Assembly (NCBI GenBank): GCA_016874235.1
Contig: VGUJ01000002.1
Span: 62,001 to 126,000 of the forward strand
Direction: 5' to 3'
DNA from: Gammaproteobacteria bacterium
GTDB lineage: Bacteria > Pseudomonadota > Gammaproteobacteria > Steroidobacterales > Steroidobacteraceae
Length of the DNA: 64,000 nucleotides
The first letter of the stretch is position 1, and every line of letters starts with the position of its first letter. Below are positions 1 through 9,582 of the stretch, piece by piece. The translations under genes were made by a program, and so were the position numbers. The notes beneath the pieces were generated by a model. It was given only the letters and a program-made list of their open reading frames with translations. It was not told the DNA's origin and did no database searches.

Positions 1-576
1 CGACTGAAACTCGTCCTGCAACCACAGACGCTCGTCGGTGTTTGAAATATGAGCGAACTCCGCTCCGACTGACCCGCAATACACATATTCGAGCGTCGCG
101 ATGATTTCGCGCAGTGTGGCGCGACCCGGAACGTTACCGACGCGACTGCCCGTGAAGAAAGGCGTATCCAGATCGCCCTCCGTCAGCCCGAAATAAGAGA
201 GCCCCAAGACCTTCGGTCGCTCTCGCTGCATGAGATTGAGTGGATCGAGTTTGGCGATCAGATGACCGCGGTTCGCGTAAATCTGTACGAGACGAGAGAC
301 CGCGCCCTGCTTCGCGCTGGCATCACCATCGAGCGCTGCGGCAACCGCGACGCCTACCTGTCGGGCGGTCTGCGCGCGCTCCGCGATCGCGTCCTGGATC
401 GCGCGGTGCGAACGCTCCGGCCCGGAGGGCTGAGGCATACGAGCAAAATAGTCACGCCAGGCGGCCGAGACCGACGCCGGGTCATTCAAGTATTGCTCGT
501 AGAGGGACTCGACGTAGTCGGCATTGCCGCCGTAAAGCGGAGAGGAAGCGAGTTGATCGCTGCGCGAAGCGCCCAT
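1..576 (-). CDS. sucA: 2-oxoglutarate dehydrogenase E1 component, N-terminal part (runs off window edge)
   Basis: Reverse-strand translation from ATG at 576: MGASRSDQLASSPLYGGNADYVESLYEQYLNDPASVSAAWRDYFARMPQ...LGLSYFGLTEGDLDTPFFTGSRVGNVPGRATLREIIATLEYVYCGSVGAEFAHI; SucA N-terminal signature. Not in the ORF track because it has no stop inside the window. Confidence 0.93.
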   Translation of the reverse strand, partial: MGASRSDQLASSPLYGGNADYVESLYEQYLNDPASVSAAWRDYFARMPQPSGPERSHRAIQDAIAERAQTARQVGVAVAAALDGDASAKQGAVSRLVQIYANRGHLIAKLDPLNLMQRERPKVLGLSYFGLTEGDLDTPFFTGSRVGNVPGRATLREIIATLEYVYCGSVGAEFAHISNTDERLWLQDEFQS

Positions 577-646
577 GTGTGACACAAACCCCCGAAACCG
601 TCGAAAGTCCGCCATTCTACCCGAAGGGTATGGCAAGGTTGGGTCA

Positions 647-678
647 TGGCGCCCCCGGCCGGAGTTGAACCGACGACC
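647..678 (-). repeat. 32-bp exact copy of the tRNA-Arg 3' end (T-arm + acceptor + CCA), partial tRNA duplication
   Basis: tggcgcccccggccggagttgaaccgacgacc at 647-678 is identical to 715-746 inside tRNA-Arg(CCT). Confidence 0.9.
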
Positions 679-714
679 ATGAAGTGCCCCGATAAGCGGA
701 GACTCAGGAGGTAG

Positions 715-790
715 TGGCGCCCCCGGCCGGAGTTGAACCGACGACCTACCGCTTAGGAGGCGGTCGCTCTATCCACTGAGCTACGGGGGC
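715..790 (-). tRNA. tRNA-Arg(CCT)
   Basis: Reverse complement GCCCCCGTAGCTCAGTGGATAGAGCGACCGCCTCCTAAGCGGTAGGTCGTCGGTTCAACTCCGGCCGGGGGCGCCA; full cloverleaf, loop CTCCTAA, anticodon CCT, encoded CCA. Confidence 0.97.
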
Positions 791-811
791 AGACCCGGCA
801 TCCGAGGGAAA

Positions 812-887
<76 letters not shown>

Positions 888-928
888 ACACGAGGGCGGC
901 GATTCTAGCACCACCCCATCAGTGATTT

Positions 929-945
929 TATATCGATCCGATATA
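929..945. promoter_or_regulatory. Perfect 7-3-7 inverted repeat, candidate PadR operator
   Basis: TATATCG-ATC-CGATATA ends 9 bp before the PadR ATG at 955. Confidence 0.6.
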
Positions 946-954
946 ATTTTGCCC

Positions 955-1470
955 ATGGATGCCAAAACACTCTGTCTCGGCCTGCTCTCTTTCGGTGAAG
1001 CGAGCGGGTATGACCTCAAACAACACGCCGAGTCGGCGGGCGATCATTTTTTCGCCTCAGGGTTCGGATCGATTTATCCCGCGCTGTCCGCTTTGATGAA
1101 AAATGGACTCATCGAGCGTGTGTCGAAACCTCGCGAAGGGCGTCGAGATCGAAAGGTTTACCGCATCACCCCTGCAGGCCGCTCGGAACTCATTCACCTG
1201 CTCTCGCTCGTGGAGCCGCGTCACGTACTTCGATCGGATCTGTTCGCGCTTCTTTACTTCTCTCATCTCGTGACGCCGGAGCGCATCACCCAAGTGATTG
1301 ATGAACGCCTCATCGCAATCCGTGCAGATCTCGGGGCGACCAAGCGCTCCGATACGACGCTCAAGCATCCAAGCCCGCCGAGCGTCCGATTCGTGAGTGG
1401 CCTCAAGAAGGCTCTCTTCGAAACGACTCTCCACTATTTTCGCGAAAATCGGGCATTGCTCGAACGCTGA
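955..1470 (+). CDS. PadR family transcriptional regulator
   Basis: MDAKTLCLGLLSFGEASGYDLKQHAESAGDHFFASGFGSIYPALSALMKNGLIERVSKPREGRRDRKVYRITPAGRSEL, classic PadR winged helix; start refined to ATG 955. Confidence 0.92.
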   Translation: MDAKTLCLGLLSFGEASGYDLKQHAESAGDHFFASGFGSIYPALSALMKNGLIERVSKPREGRRDRKVYRITPAGRSELIHLLSLVEPRHVLRSDLFALLYFSHLVTPERITQVIDERLIAIRADLGATKRSDTTLKHPSPPSVRFVSGLKKALFETTLHYFRENRALLER

Positions 1471-1495
1471 ACCTACGCCCAAGCTCAATGATCGA

Positions 1496-2035
1496 TCAGT
1501 AGCGAAGCCTCAATAGGGACGGCGGATCATGATCCCCGATTATGACGATGAACAGTGCGTCGTACTCGTCGTCACGCAAAGCGACGGACTCACGCCCTCT
1601 CGTCAGTAAAGAAATCATTTCCGGCACCGTATTCGAGTGACCGACGATCAAAATAGTCTGGCCCACATGCTCTTTGAGCGATCGCTCAAGCAGTGCGTTG
1701 ACCGCTCGACCCGGATAAATCTCTGCAGCGAGACCGAGTGAGTCCGTAATAGGTTCGGCGGTCTCCTTCGCTCGGCGCGTATCGCTCACATACACCGCCG
1801 CGACGCCGACATCGCGCAATACACGACCGAGGCGGCGCGCTCGCTCTTGCCCGATATAACTCAGCGGAGGATCTTGAGCGGCATCATTCGACTTCTCCGC
1901 ATGGCGCACCACGATCAACGTGGTGGGTTTTACAGTCGAAACAGGCTCTGCTCGCGCGGCATCCGCAAGCAGGGCCATCGTGACCCCGATGACGGTGATC
2001 AAGAAAAGCAAACTTTTGACGTACTCACGGGCCAT
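1496..2035 (-). CDS. Histidine phosphatase (phosphoglycerate mutase-like) family protein, secreted
   Basis: N-terminal signal-like segment; VVRHAEK (RHG-like) motif, ILIVGHSNT second histidine motif. Confidence 0.88.
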   Translation of the reverse strand: MAREYVKSLLFLITVIGVTMALLADAARAEPVSTVKPTTLIVVRHAEKSNDAAQDPPLSYIGQERARRLGRVLRDVGVAAVYVSDTRRAKETAEPITDSLGLAAEIYPGRAVNALLERSLKEHVGQTILIVGHSNTVPEMISLLTRGRESVALRDDEYDALFIVIIGDHDPPSLLRLRY

Positions 2036-2073
2036 GCCTGCGCAGTGTATCGACTTCCGGCTATAGTCGCGGC

Positions 2074-3189
2074 GTGAACCCCATCGTCTACGCCATTCCA
2101 GTTTTCATGGCCTCGATCCTGCTCGAGGCGTGGATCGCACATCGCCGAGGCGTCGCGACCTACGACATTCCCGATGCCATCACGAGCCTGAACTTCGGAA
2201 TTCTGAGTCAGTTATCGGGCGTCTTCGTTCGAGTGATCACGTTTGGAATCTATTTTTGGGTTTTCGATAACCTGCGCATCCACACGTTCTCCACCGACTC
2301 ACTTTGGGTCTGGGTGTTCGCGCTGATCGGGTATGACTTCATTTATTACTGGGTCCATCGTTGCGGGCATGAGATCAATCTCATGTGGTCCGCTCATCAG
2401 GTTCATCACTCGTCGGAGTATTTCAACCTCTCGACGGCCCTGCGCCAGACGTCGACGGGCGCTTTTGCCTCATTTCCGTTTTATCTGCCGATGGCGCTGC
2501 TCGGCGTCCCTCCCATCGTCTTCGGAACGGTCGCACTCATCGATTTGCTGTATCAGTATTGGGTACATACCGAACTTGTCCGCAAACTCGGCTGGGTGGA
2601 TCGGGTGTTCGTGACACCCTCGAACCACCGCGTCCATCACGGTCAAAACGACTACTGCATCGATCGCAATTACGGCGGGATCTTCATCATCTGGGACCGC
2701 CTCTTCTGCACGTTCGCAGAGGAACGGGATAACGAGCCGGTGGTCTACGGCATCCGCAAACCGCTCGCGAGTTACAACCCGGTCTGGGGCAATCTCAACG
2801 TCTACGCCGACGTCATTCAAAAATCTTTGAACGTAGGATCGCCATTCGCTGCAATCAAAATCTGGTTTGATTCACCCGGCGGCCGTGGAGCCACCCTGCC
2901 CCATCTCGATCCGAAGAGCGTCAAAAAGTTTAGTACGGATACCTCGCAAGCCGTGCAACGTTATGCCGTCGCACAGTACGCACTCCTCGCTGTCGTCGTG
3001 ACGTATTTTCTCGCCATCGCACCAACGCTCACCTTGCAAGATCGAGTCATCTGGGCGATCGCCATCACATTTTCGGCGATGAGTCTCGGCTGGCTTCTCG
3101 AAGGGCGACGCTTTGCCCGGCATGTTGAAATCGTGAGACTTTTCACCCTAGGCGCAGTGATCGCTTCGTTCGCTCTGCCGAGCCTTTGA
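2074..3189 (+). CDS. Sterol desaturase / fatty acid hydroxylase superfamily membrane protein
   Basis: His-box motifs WVHRCGHE, SAHQVHHSSE, NHRVHHGQN with several TM segments. Confidence 0.93.
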   Translation: MNPIVYAIPVFMASILLEAWIAHRRGVATYDIPDAITSLNFGILSQLSGVFVRVITFGIYFWVFDNLRIHTFSTDSLWVWVFALIGYDFIYYWVHRCGHEINLMWSAHQVHHSSEYFNLSTALRQTSTGAFASFPFYLPMALLGVPPIVFGTVALIDLLYQYWVHTELVRKLGWVDRVFVTPSNHRVHHGQNDYCIDRNYGGIFIIWDRLFCTFAEERDNEPVVYGIRKPLASYNPVWGNLNVYADVIQKSLNVGSPFAAIKIWFDSPGGRGATLPHLDPKSVKKFSTDTSQAVQRYAVAQYALLAVVVTYFLAIAPTLTLQDRVIWAIAITFSAMSLGWLLEGRRFARHVEIVRLFTLGAVIASFALPSL

Positions 3190-3528
3190 GGGCTTTATGG
3201 GGGGGGATATCGCACCCTCCCGAATCTCCGTCGGCGTCAGCCCATGACGCTCACGAAACGCCTTGGCGAAATTCGCGGGCGTCGAGTACCCGAGCGCATC
3301 ACTGATCGCCGAGATCGGTAACTGGGTGTCGCACAACATCTCGTAGGCTCGACGGAAGCGCTCTTCACGCAACCACGCGAACACGGCTTGACCGCACAAC
3401 GCCTGAAAAGCCTCACCGAGTTTTCGACGATTGCTGCCCACGCGCACCGCTAACTCATCAAGGGACGGGGGCGAATCGATCGACTCCCGCAAGATTCGCT
3501 GGGCGGAGACGACGAGCTGGTCGATCTA
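3148..3528 (-). pseudogene. AraC-family regulator remnant (C-terminal HTH domain only)
   Basis: IDQLVVSAQRILRESIDSPPSLDELAVRVGSNRRKLGEAFQ...ISAISDALGYSTPANFAKAFRERHGLTPTEIR; an in-frame TAG lies just upstream of IDQLVV, no ATG is at the start of the domain, and no sensor domain precedes it. Confidence 0.65.
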
Positions 3529-3588
3529 CACCTCGGCCGCTCCCGCCGCTGACCGACTCGGTTCGGCGGGATCGGGTAGTCTGGGGCG

Positions 3589-4671
3589 ATGACCAGACTG
3601 CCCCGGCGCCTGTGGTTCACGATCCTCGGTCTCTCCGCCACGGCCCTGCTGATCTGGGTGTTTAGCGGGGCACTCGCGGAGCGGCTCATTTTCAGGGTGA
3701 TCGAGCGCGCGGCCTCGACCGCAGACCCCGCTCAAGGACTACCCGATGGTCTTCATGTCGGGTTGTGCGGGACCGGTTCCCCGATGACCGACCCCCGGCA
3801 CAGCGGTCCCTGCACTGCTGTCCTCGCCGGTCATCGGCTCTTCATAGTCGATGCGGGCCCAGGCAGCGCCGCAACCCTCAACCGCATGCTGCTGAACCCC
3901 GGTCGGGTGGAGGCCGTGCTACTGACCCATTTTCACGGGGACCATATGGGTGGACTCGGTGACCTCGCCCTGCAACGCTGGGTCGCCGCCTCCGCGGAGT
4001 CACCTCTTGAGGTGCACGGCCCGATCGGGGTCAAAACCGTGGTCGAGGGCATCACCCTCGCCTACTCCACCGATAACGATTACCGAATCGCGCACCACGG
4101 CGAACGAATCGTTCCCTCAGGCGGTCGCGGTCTATCCGCCAAAGAATTCTTGATGGGCCAGGGCGACCGAACAGTCATCATCGATTCACCTTCTCTCAAG
4201 GTCACTGCGTTTCTCGTCGATCACGGTCCGGTCAAACCCGCCGTGGGTTATCGCTTCGACTATAAGGGTCGCAGCGTCGTCATCAGCGGCGATACTCGGG
4301 CGAGCGCTGCGGTCGAGCGCGAATCAAAGAATGTAGACCTCTTGATCCATGAGGGACTCTCACCGCGACTCGTCGCCTTGATGGAAAGCGGTTTCGCCCG
4401 GCATGCGCGAACCGCGTATGCACAAGTCATGGCCGATATTCGGAACTACCACACCTCACCGGAAGACGCCGCGGAAATCGCTCAGCGCGCAGGGGTTCGA
4501 ATGCTCGTGTTCAACCACATTGTCCCACCTCTTCCGAGCCGGATGTTGGACGTACGGTTTCTGGGCGACGCTTCTGCGCGCTTTGACGGGCCCATACGCG
4601 TCGGTGTCGACGGGGATTGGTTCTCCCTCCCGGCCGGCACAACAAGCATTGAAGTCGATTCCCGACCGTGA
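3589..4671 (+). CDS. MBL-fold metallo-hydrolase (RNase Z-like superfamily), N-terminally membrane anchored
   Basis: N-terminal TM; LTHFHGDHMGGLGDL (HxHxDH), GYRFDYKGRSVVISGDTRAS. Confidence 0.92.
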   Translation: MTRLPRRLWFTILGLSATALLIWVFSGALAERLIFRVIERAASTADPAQGLPDGLHVGLCGTGSPMTDPRHSGPCTAVLAGHRLFIVDAGPGSAATLNRMLLNPGRVEAVLLTHFHGDHMGGLGDLALQRWVAASAESPLEVHGPIGVKTVVEGITLAYSTDNDYRIAHHGERIVPSGGRGLSAKEFLMGQGDRTVIIDSPSLKVTAFLVDHGPVKPAVGYRFDYKGRSVVISGDTRASAAVERESKNVDLLIHEGLSPRLVALMESGFARHARTAYAQVMADIRNYHTSPEDAAEIAQRAGVRMLVFNHIVPPLPSRMLDVRFLGDASARFDGPIRVGVDGDWFSLPAGTTSIEVDSRP

Positions 4672-5843
4672 GCGCCGTGCGAATACAGATCGGGCGTCAC
4701 GTGGCCCGTTTTTTGACCAGCGAGACGCGGCTTGAAGCACGGCGTCATCTGAAATCTTTGGGGCGTCGTTTAGTCGGAAAAGCTCCCACGGCCCATTACT
4801 TCCATCAGTTTGACGATCCATACAGCGAGCTGGCGGCTTCACAACTCGATCGACTCCGAGACGAGTACTCGATCCACATCGAGTGCCACGCCGTGCCTCA
4901 CCCCGACCCGGCTGCTGCACCGCAGCCCGAAGCGCTTCGCGACTGGTCGCGACGAGACGTCGCCCTTCTCGCAACCCGAATGGGTCTCGCGCGACCTGGA
5001 AATGGTGTTGCGCCAAGCGATCTTCGCTCTGATGCAACGTCGCTTGAGCATGGCCGCGCGCTGCGCGAGCGTTTGGGCCATTACCTGGGCGCCACGTTTT
5101 TCTTTGAGGGTGAATGGTATTGGGGCATCGATCGACTGCACTATCTCGAATCCCGATTGGCCAAAGCCGGACTCGCGCCGCAGGCGCGGTCACAGAGTCC
5201 TCTGACCCCTCCGGAACTACGACTCGCGCCGCTCGAACACCCTTCGGACGCCAAACAATCCCCTCCGACGGTGGAGTTTTTCTGCTCGCTGCGCAGTCCG
5301 TACACCTGGCTCGCAGTCCCACGCATCCGAAGACTCGCCAGACACTACGGCGCCACCCTCCAACTCAAGTTCGTTCTGCCCATGGTGATGCGAGGTCTCC
5401 CCATCCCGCTCGCCAAACGTTTTTACATCCTCGCAGACGCCAAGCGCGAGGCGACTCGCTTAGCGCTTCCCTTCGGCGATGTAGCGGACCCAGTGGGGCG
5501 GCCTGCCGAGCGAGGTCTCGCTGTACTGAATCATGCAATCCAACGCGGTGTCGGCGAAGAGTTTCTCGAGTCGTTTTTGCGTGGGGTCTTCGCCGAAGGG
5601 ATCGATGCCGGCAGCACGCGAGGTCTTGGGCGAATTGCACAGCGCGCCGGTTTAGACCGCTCGATCGTCCGCAACGCGCTGTCAGATGAGTCCTGGCGCA
5701 CGGTTGCAGAACATCATCGCAACGAACTTTTATCGACGGGTCTCTGGGGCGTGCCGAGTTTTCGTGTGTCGGGTTTGCCGGCGTATTGGGGGCAGGATAG
5801 GCTGTGGTGCCTCGAGGATGATTTGATTCGCCATCTGACATGA
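4668..5843 (+). CDS. DsbA-family / 2-hydroxychromene-2-carboxylate isomerase-like protein with two tandem domains
   Basis: N half TAHYFHQFDDPYSELAASQL...GATFFFEGEWYWGIDRL; C half PTVEFFCSLRSPYTWLAVPRI...TGLWGVPSFRVSGLPAYWGQDRL; 4-bp overlap with upstream MBL gene. Confidence 0.85.
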   Translation: MSAVRIQIGRHVARFLTSETRLEARRHLKSLGRRLVGKAPTAHYFHQFDDPYSELAASQLDRLRDEYSIHIECHAVPHPDPAAAPQPEALRDWSRRDVALLATRMGLARPGNGVAPSDLRSDATSLEHGRALRERLGHYLGATFFFEGEWYWGIDRLHYLESRLAKAGLAPQARSQSPLTPPELRLAPLEHPSDAKQSPPTVEFFCSLRSPYTWLAVPRIRRLARHYGATLQLKFVLPMVMRGLPIPLAKRFYILADAKREATRLALPFGDVADPVGRPAERGLAVLNHAIQRGVGEEFLESFLRGVFAEGIDAGSTRGLGRIAQRAGLDRSIVRNALSDESWRTVAEHHRNELLSTGLWGVPSFRVSGLPAYWGQDRLWCLEDDLIRHLT

Positions 5844-7525
5844 CACGTCGATTTCGCCTGGGACTCATCGTCGTTGCGATCTTTGTAACGCTCTCCGCCG
5901 TCTTTTTCTGGGCGGGTGGACGAACGGGCCTTGCACTCTGGGTCACAAAGTACGTACTGCATCAAGAGGGCGCACCCTTTCGTGAGATCACGTGGCGACG
6001 CGGTCCCGACACGGCGCCTCCAGCCAACGCGTCGACAACCGGCAAAAGAAAACCCAACGTCATTCTCATCGTCGTCGATGATCTCGGCTATGACGATCTG
6101 ACCGTACTCGGCACGGGCGTCGCCGAAGGGCGAGTCGGCACCCCAAACATCGATAGCCTCGCAAAAGGCGGCGTAAGATTCGACGCCGCATACTCTGGCA
6201 ACGCCACCTGTGCCCCCTCTCGTGCGGCCATCATGACGGGTCGATACGCCACACGCTTCGGCTTCGAGTTTACGCCTGCCCCCAAGGCCTTCATGAAATT
6301 TATCTCGTCGGGAATCAATCGAAATCCTGAAGATCCCCCGCCCAGGTATTTCGCGGAGCGCGAGGCCGGTCAGCCGCCCGTCGATGAGATGGGCCTGCCC
6401 ACGAGCGAGATCACCATTGCGAAGCTCTTGCAGTCTGAGGGCTATCACACGGTGCAGATCGGCAAGTGGCACCTTGGTGACAGCCCGAAGTACCGAGCGT
6501 ACGCCCATGGATTCGATGAATCTTTGAGTCTGCAATACGGCGCTGCCATGTACCTACCGGAGGATGACCCAAGGGTGGTGACGGCCGTCGCTCAAAAAGA
6601 TCTGATCTCGAAGTTCATCGTGGCCAACGAGCCGTGGGGCATTCGGTTCAATGATGGCGAGGTCTTCAAACCCGATCGATATCTCACCGACTACCTCACC
6701 GATGAGGCGATTCGAGTCGTCGATGCGAATCGTCACCGGCCGTTTCTTCTTTACCTCGCCTACAACGCTCCACACACGCCACTGCAAGCCTCTCGCGAGG
6801 ACTACGACGCCCTGCCCTTCATAGAAAATCACACCCTTCGGGTCTATGCCGCCATGTTGCGCTCACTCGATCGGAACATCGGGCGACTGTTGGCCTCGCT
6901 CCGCGAACGCGGTCTCGACGAGAATACCTTGGTAGTTTTCACGAGTGACAACGGCGCGCCCCACTACGCCGGCGTTGGGCATCGTAATCAGCCGTATCGA
7001 GGCTGGAAAGCCACCTATTTCGAAGGCGGAATCCGGGTGCCGTTTTTCATGCGATGGCCAGCAGCTCTGCCTGAGGGACGTATCGCAACCGGTCCCGCTG
7101 CGCATTTCGATATCTTCTCGACGATCGCTGCAGCAGCAGGTGCCAATCCGCCGAGCGATCGCATCATCGACGGTGTGAATCTGCTTCCGTTCGCGCGCGG
7201 CGACCAGGAGGGACGACCTCACGAGTCGCTGTATTGGCGGACGGACGACTATCTCACGATGCGTCTCGGCGACTGGAAACTTCAGACAAGTCGACTTTCG
7301 GGACGGATCTGGCTCTTCGACCTCGCGAGCGACCCCACGGAACAATTCAATCTCGTCGATCGCGAGCCGGGTCGAGTGGCCGACATGACCGCACGACTCG
7401 AAGCGTTCAATCGACAACAGGCTGCGCCGCTCTGGCAGTCTCTCGCAGCGAATTCGGTGCCCATCGATCGAACGCTGCAAGAACCTGCACAACCGAACGA
7501 GGACTTCGTTTACTTCTCTAACTGA
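5840..7525 (+). CDS. Type I (Cys-type) sulfatase, arylsulfatase family
   Basis: NVILIVVDDLGYDDL, active-site CAPSRAAIMTGR (C-x-P-S-R), KWHLGD, TLVVFTSDNGA. Confidence 0.95.
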   Translation: MTRRFRLGLIVVAIFVTLSAVFFWAGGRTGLALWVTKYVLHQEGAPFREITWRRGPDTAPPANASTTGKRKPNVILIVVDDLGYDDLTVLGTGVAEGRVGTPNIDSLAKGGVRFDAAYSGNATCAPSRAAIMTGRYATRFGFEFTPAPKAFMKFISSGINRNPEDPPPRYFAEREAGQPPVDEMGLPTSEITIAKLLQSEGYHTVQIGKWHLGDSPKYRAYAHGFDESLSLQYGAAMYLPEDDPRVVTAVAQKDLISKFIVANEPWGIRFNDGEVFKPDRYLTDYLTDEAIRVVDANRHRPFLLYLAYNAPHTPLQASREDYDALPFIENHTLRVYAAMLRSLDRNIGRLLASLRERGLDENTLVVFTSDNGAPHYAGVGHRNQPYRGWKATYFEGGIRVPFFMRWPAALPEGRIATGPAAHFDIFSTIAAAAGANPPSDRIIDGVNLLPFARGDQEGRPHESLYWRTDDYLTMRLGDWKLQTSRLSGRIWLFDLASDPTEQFNLVDREPGRVADMTARLEAFNRQQAAPLWQSLAANSVPIDRTLQEPAQPNEDFVYFSN

Positions 7526-8286
7526 CGAACGGTTTCGAGAATCTCTCGCAAGGTTTCGATCGGTAATTGGCCGGGAGCAGAGCTTTTTTCGCTGGCGGCA
7601 AACGTCAGCGCGGAGCCGAAGAAACCGCCGAACACCCGCGTCACCACCCCTAAGGAGCCCATCGCCATCGTGATGAGCGGCACCGGCAACGTTCGAGCAG
7701 CGCGCTCCGTCGCAGACAGTAAGCGGATCACGTCGGTCATCGTATCCGGCATCACCGCCAACTTGGCTACATCCGCTCCGACTTCCACTGCACGTGCGAG
7801 TAAGCCAATGATCTCGTCCTCGGACGGAGTACCGTCGAAATGGTGTGAGGAGACGATGACCTGAACGTCATTCTGGTGAGCGGCTTCTATGACGGCCTCG
7901 ACGAGGTTCGCAGGCCACGATAACTCGACGTCGATGAACTCAAAACTCTTCGATTCGGCCACTCTTATTAGCAAGGGTCCTACTGCGGTCGGTTCAAGAT
8001 CGGTCTTTGCGCCACCCTCGACCTCAGAGCGCAGCGTGAAGATCAACGGACGCTCGCCCGCCGCAGCACGCAATCGCGAGGCGGCTGCGAACACCTCGTT
8101 TTCAGAATTGACCGCGCGAAAATGATCGACCCGCCACTCGATAACATCGGGGGCTAGAGCAACGAGCGAACCCAAATCAACATCGAGTGTCGCAAGATCA
8201 GCCGTCATCAGCGATAGACAAACAGCCGGCTCACGGCCGTTACCGAGCGTTTTCCCACGGACTGAAAGCGGTCGGAAACTCGTCAT
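7510..8286 (-). CDS. aroD: Type I 3-dehydroquinate dehydratase
   Basis: VIEWRVDHF, LIFTLRSEVEGG, VIVSSHHFDGTPSEDEI, DVAKLAVMP, LITMAMGSLGVVTRV; AroD motifs. Confidence 0.93.
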   Translation of the reverse strand: MTSFRPLSVRGKTLGNGREPAVCLSLMTADLATLDVDLGSLVALAPDVIEWRVDHFRAVNSENEVFAAASRLRAAAGERPLIFTLRSEVEGGAKTDLEPTAVGPLLIRVAESKSFEFIDVELSWPANLVEAVIEAAHQNDVQVIVSSHHFDGTPSEDEIIGLLARAVEVGADVAKLAVMPDTMTDVIRLLSATERAARTLPVPLITMAMGSLGVVTRVFGGFFGSALTFAASEKSSAPGQLPIETLREILETVRQLEK

Positions 8287-9509
8287 GACAAAAAATTGAG
8301 GAAAGTCGTGATAATGAGGGCGTTGGTGAAGTCGATGAAAAATGCCCCGACGATCGGCGCAACCAAAAATGCTCGTGGCGCGGGGCCGAAGCGCTCGACG
8401 ATCGTTCGCATCACCGCCATCGCATTCGCCGTCGTTCCGAGCATGAACCCGGTGAACCCACCGCTCATCACGGCCGCGTCATAGTCGCGACCCATCACGC
8501 GAAATACCACCCACCCACAGAAGAGTACGACAGCAATCACTTGCAGGAGGAGGTTTACGATCAACGGTAGTGCCAACGACGCCAGCTCCCAAAGCTTGAG
8601 GTTCATCAGCGCAACCACCAGGAAGAGCGTCAGACAGACCGCGCCCACTTTGGAGGCGAGATCGTGCGGGATACCGATCCAACCTGTTCGATCGTCCACG
8701 TATCGAATGAAGGCACCGACGAGCATCGCACCCACATAGCCCGGAAGCGTCAGTCCTAACTGAACAAATCCTGAACCCAAAAATCCGCCGAGAGCCATGG
8801 CCATCAAGACTACGACGAGCGCCTTGAGCGCATCTCGAACGCCTTCCTCGTCCTCCTCTTCGCCCACATCAGTGTGCTCGCGATCGAGCGACCGAACCTC
8901 GATGTGGTCGGGCGTATCACGCGTCGCACGACGACTCGATCCTGTAATGCCATGCTGGACGAGCAGCCGAGTTGCAATGGGTCCGCCGAACAACCCACCG
9001 AGTACGATGCCGGCCATCGCTGCCGCGATGGCGAGGCTCTCCGCCGCAGGAACGCCCGCCGCCGCAAACTGCGGCGCGAAGGCCAGCGCCGTCGCAGGGC
9101 CACCCGTCAACGCCGTCGAGCTCATGAGCACACCGAGTAACGGAGTCTCGCCGAATGCGACCGCCACACCAATGCCGATGAGGTTTTGAGCGATGGCGAG
9201 TACGCTCGCGAGCGCGAGAAACAGCAGCGCCTGGCCACTGCCCGCCCGCAGCAACGCGACACTCGCGCTCAACCCGATCGAAGTGAAGAACGCCGTCATG
9301 AGCGGCGCCTGAAGACTGGTGTCAAAGCTGAACGTCGCGGTGTCTGTGACACGCAAAGACGTGATGATCAACGCGATGATCAATCCGCCGACGACCGCCG
9401 CCGGAATGTTGTATCGCCCCAAAACCGGAATCGCCCTGACGAGGGCAAACCCCAAGAACAGCGCGAGGCCTCCGAGGGCGAGCGTCTGGATCAAATCGAA
9501 CTGGATCAT
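8283..9509 (-). CDS. gltS: Sodium/glutamate symporter
   Basis: Polytopic membrane protein with MSSTALTGGPATALAFAPQF and MSGGFTGFMLGTTANAMAVM motifs typical of GltS; 4-bp overlap with aroD. Confidence 0.88.
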   Translation of the reverse strand: MIQFDLIQTLALGGLALFLGFALVRAIPVLGRYNIPAAVVGGLIIALIITSLRVTDTATFSFDTSLQAPLMTAFFTSIGLSASVALLRAGSGQALLFLALASVLAIAQNLIGIGVAVAFGETPLLGVLMSSTALTGGPATALAFAPQFAAAGVPAAESLAIAAAMAGIVLGGLFGGPIATRLLVQHGITGSSRRATRDTPDHIEVRSLDREHTDVGEEEDEEGVRDALKALVVVLMAMALGGFLGSGFVQLGLTLPGYVGAMLVGAFIRYVDDRTGWIGIPHDLASKVGAVCLTLFLVVALMNLKLWELASLALPLIVNLLLQVIAVVLFCGWVVFRVMGRDYDAAVMSGGFTGFMLGTTANAMAVMRTIVERFGPAPRAFLVAPIVGAFFIDFTNALIITTFLNFLS

Positions 9510-9582
9510 GGATCGCTACCCTAGCATGCGGGCGGAAGGTGGGCTCCATCCAGGCGTTGCATGCACCATCGAGCAGGTAGAC

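Noticed and set aside
240-668. 142-aa and 106-aa plus-strand ORFs
   Set aside because: Antisense to the sucA 5' region, which gives clear SucA homology on the minus strand.
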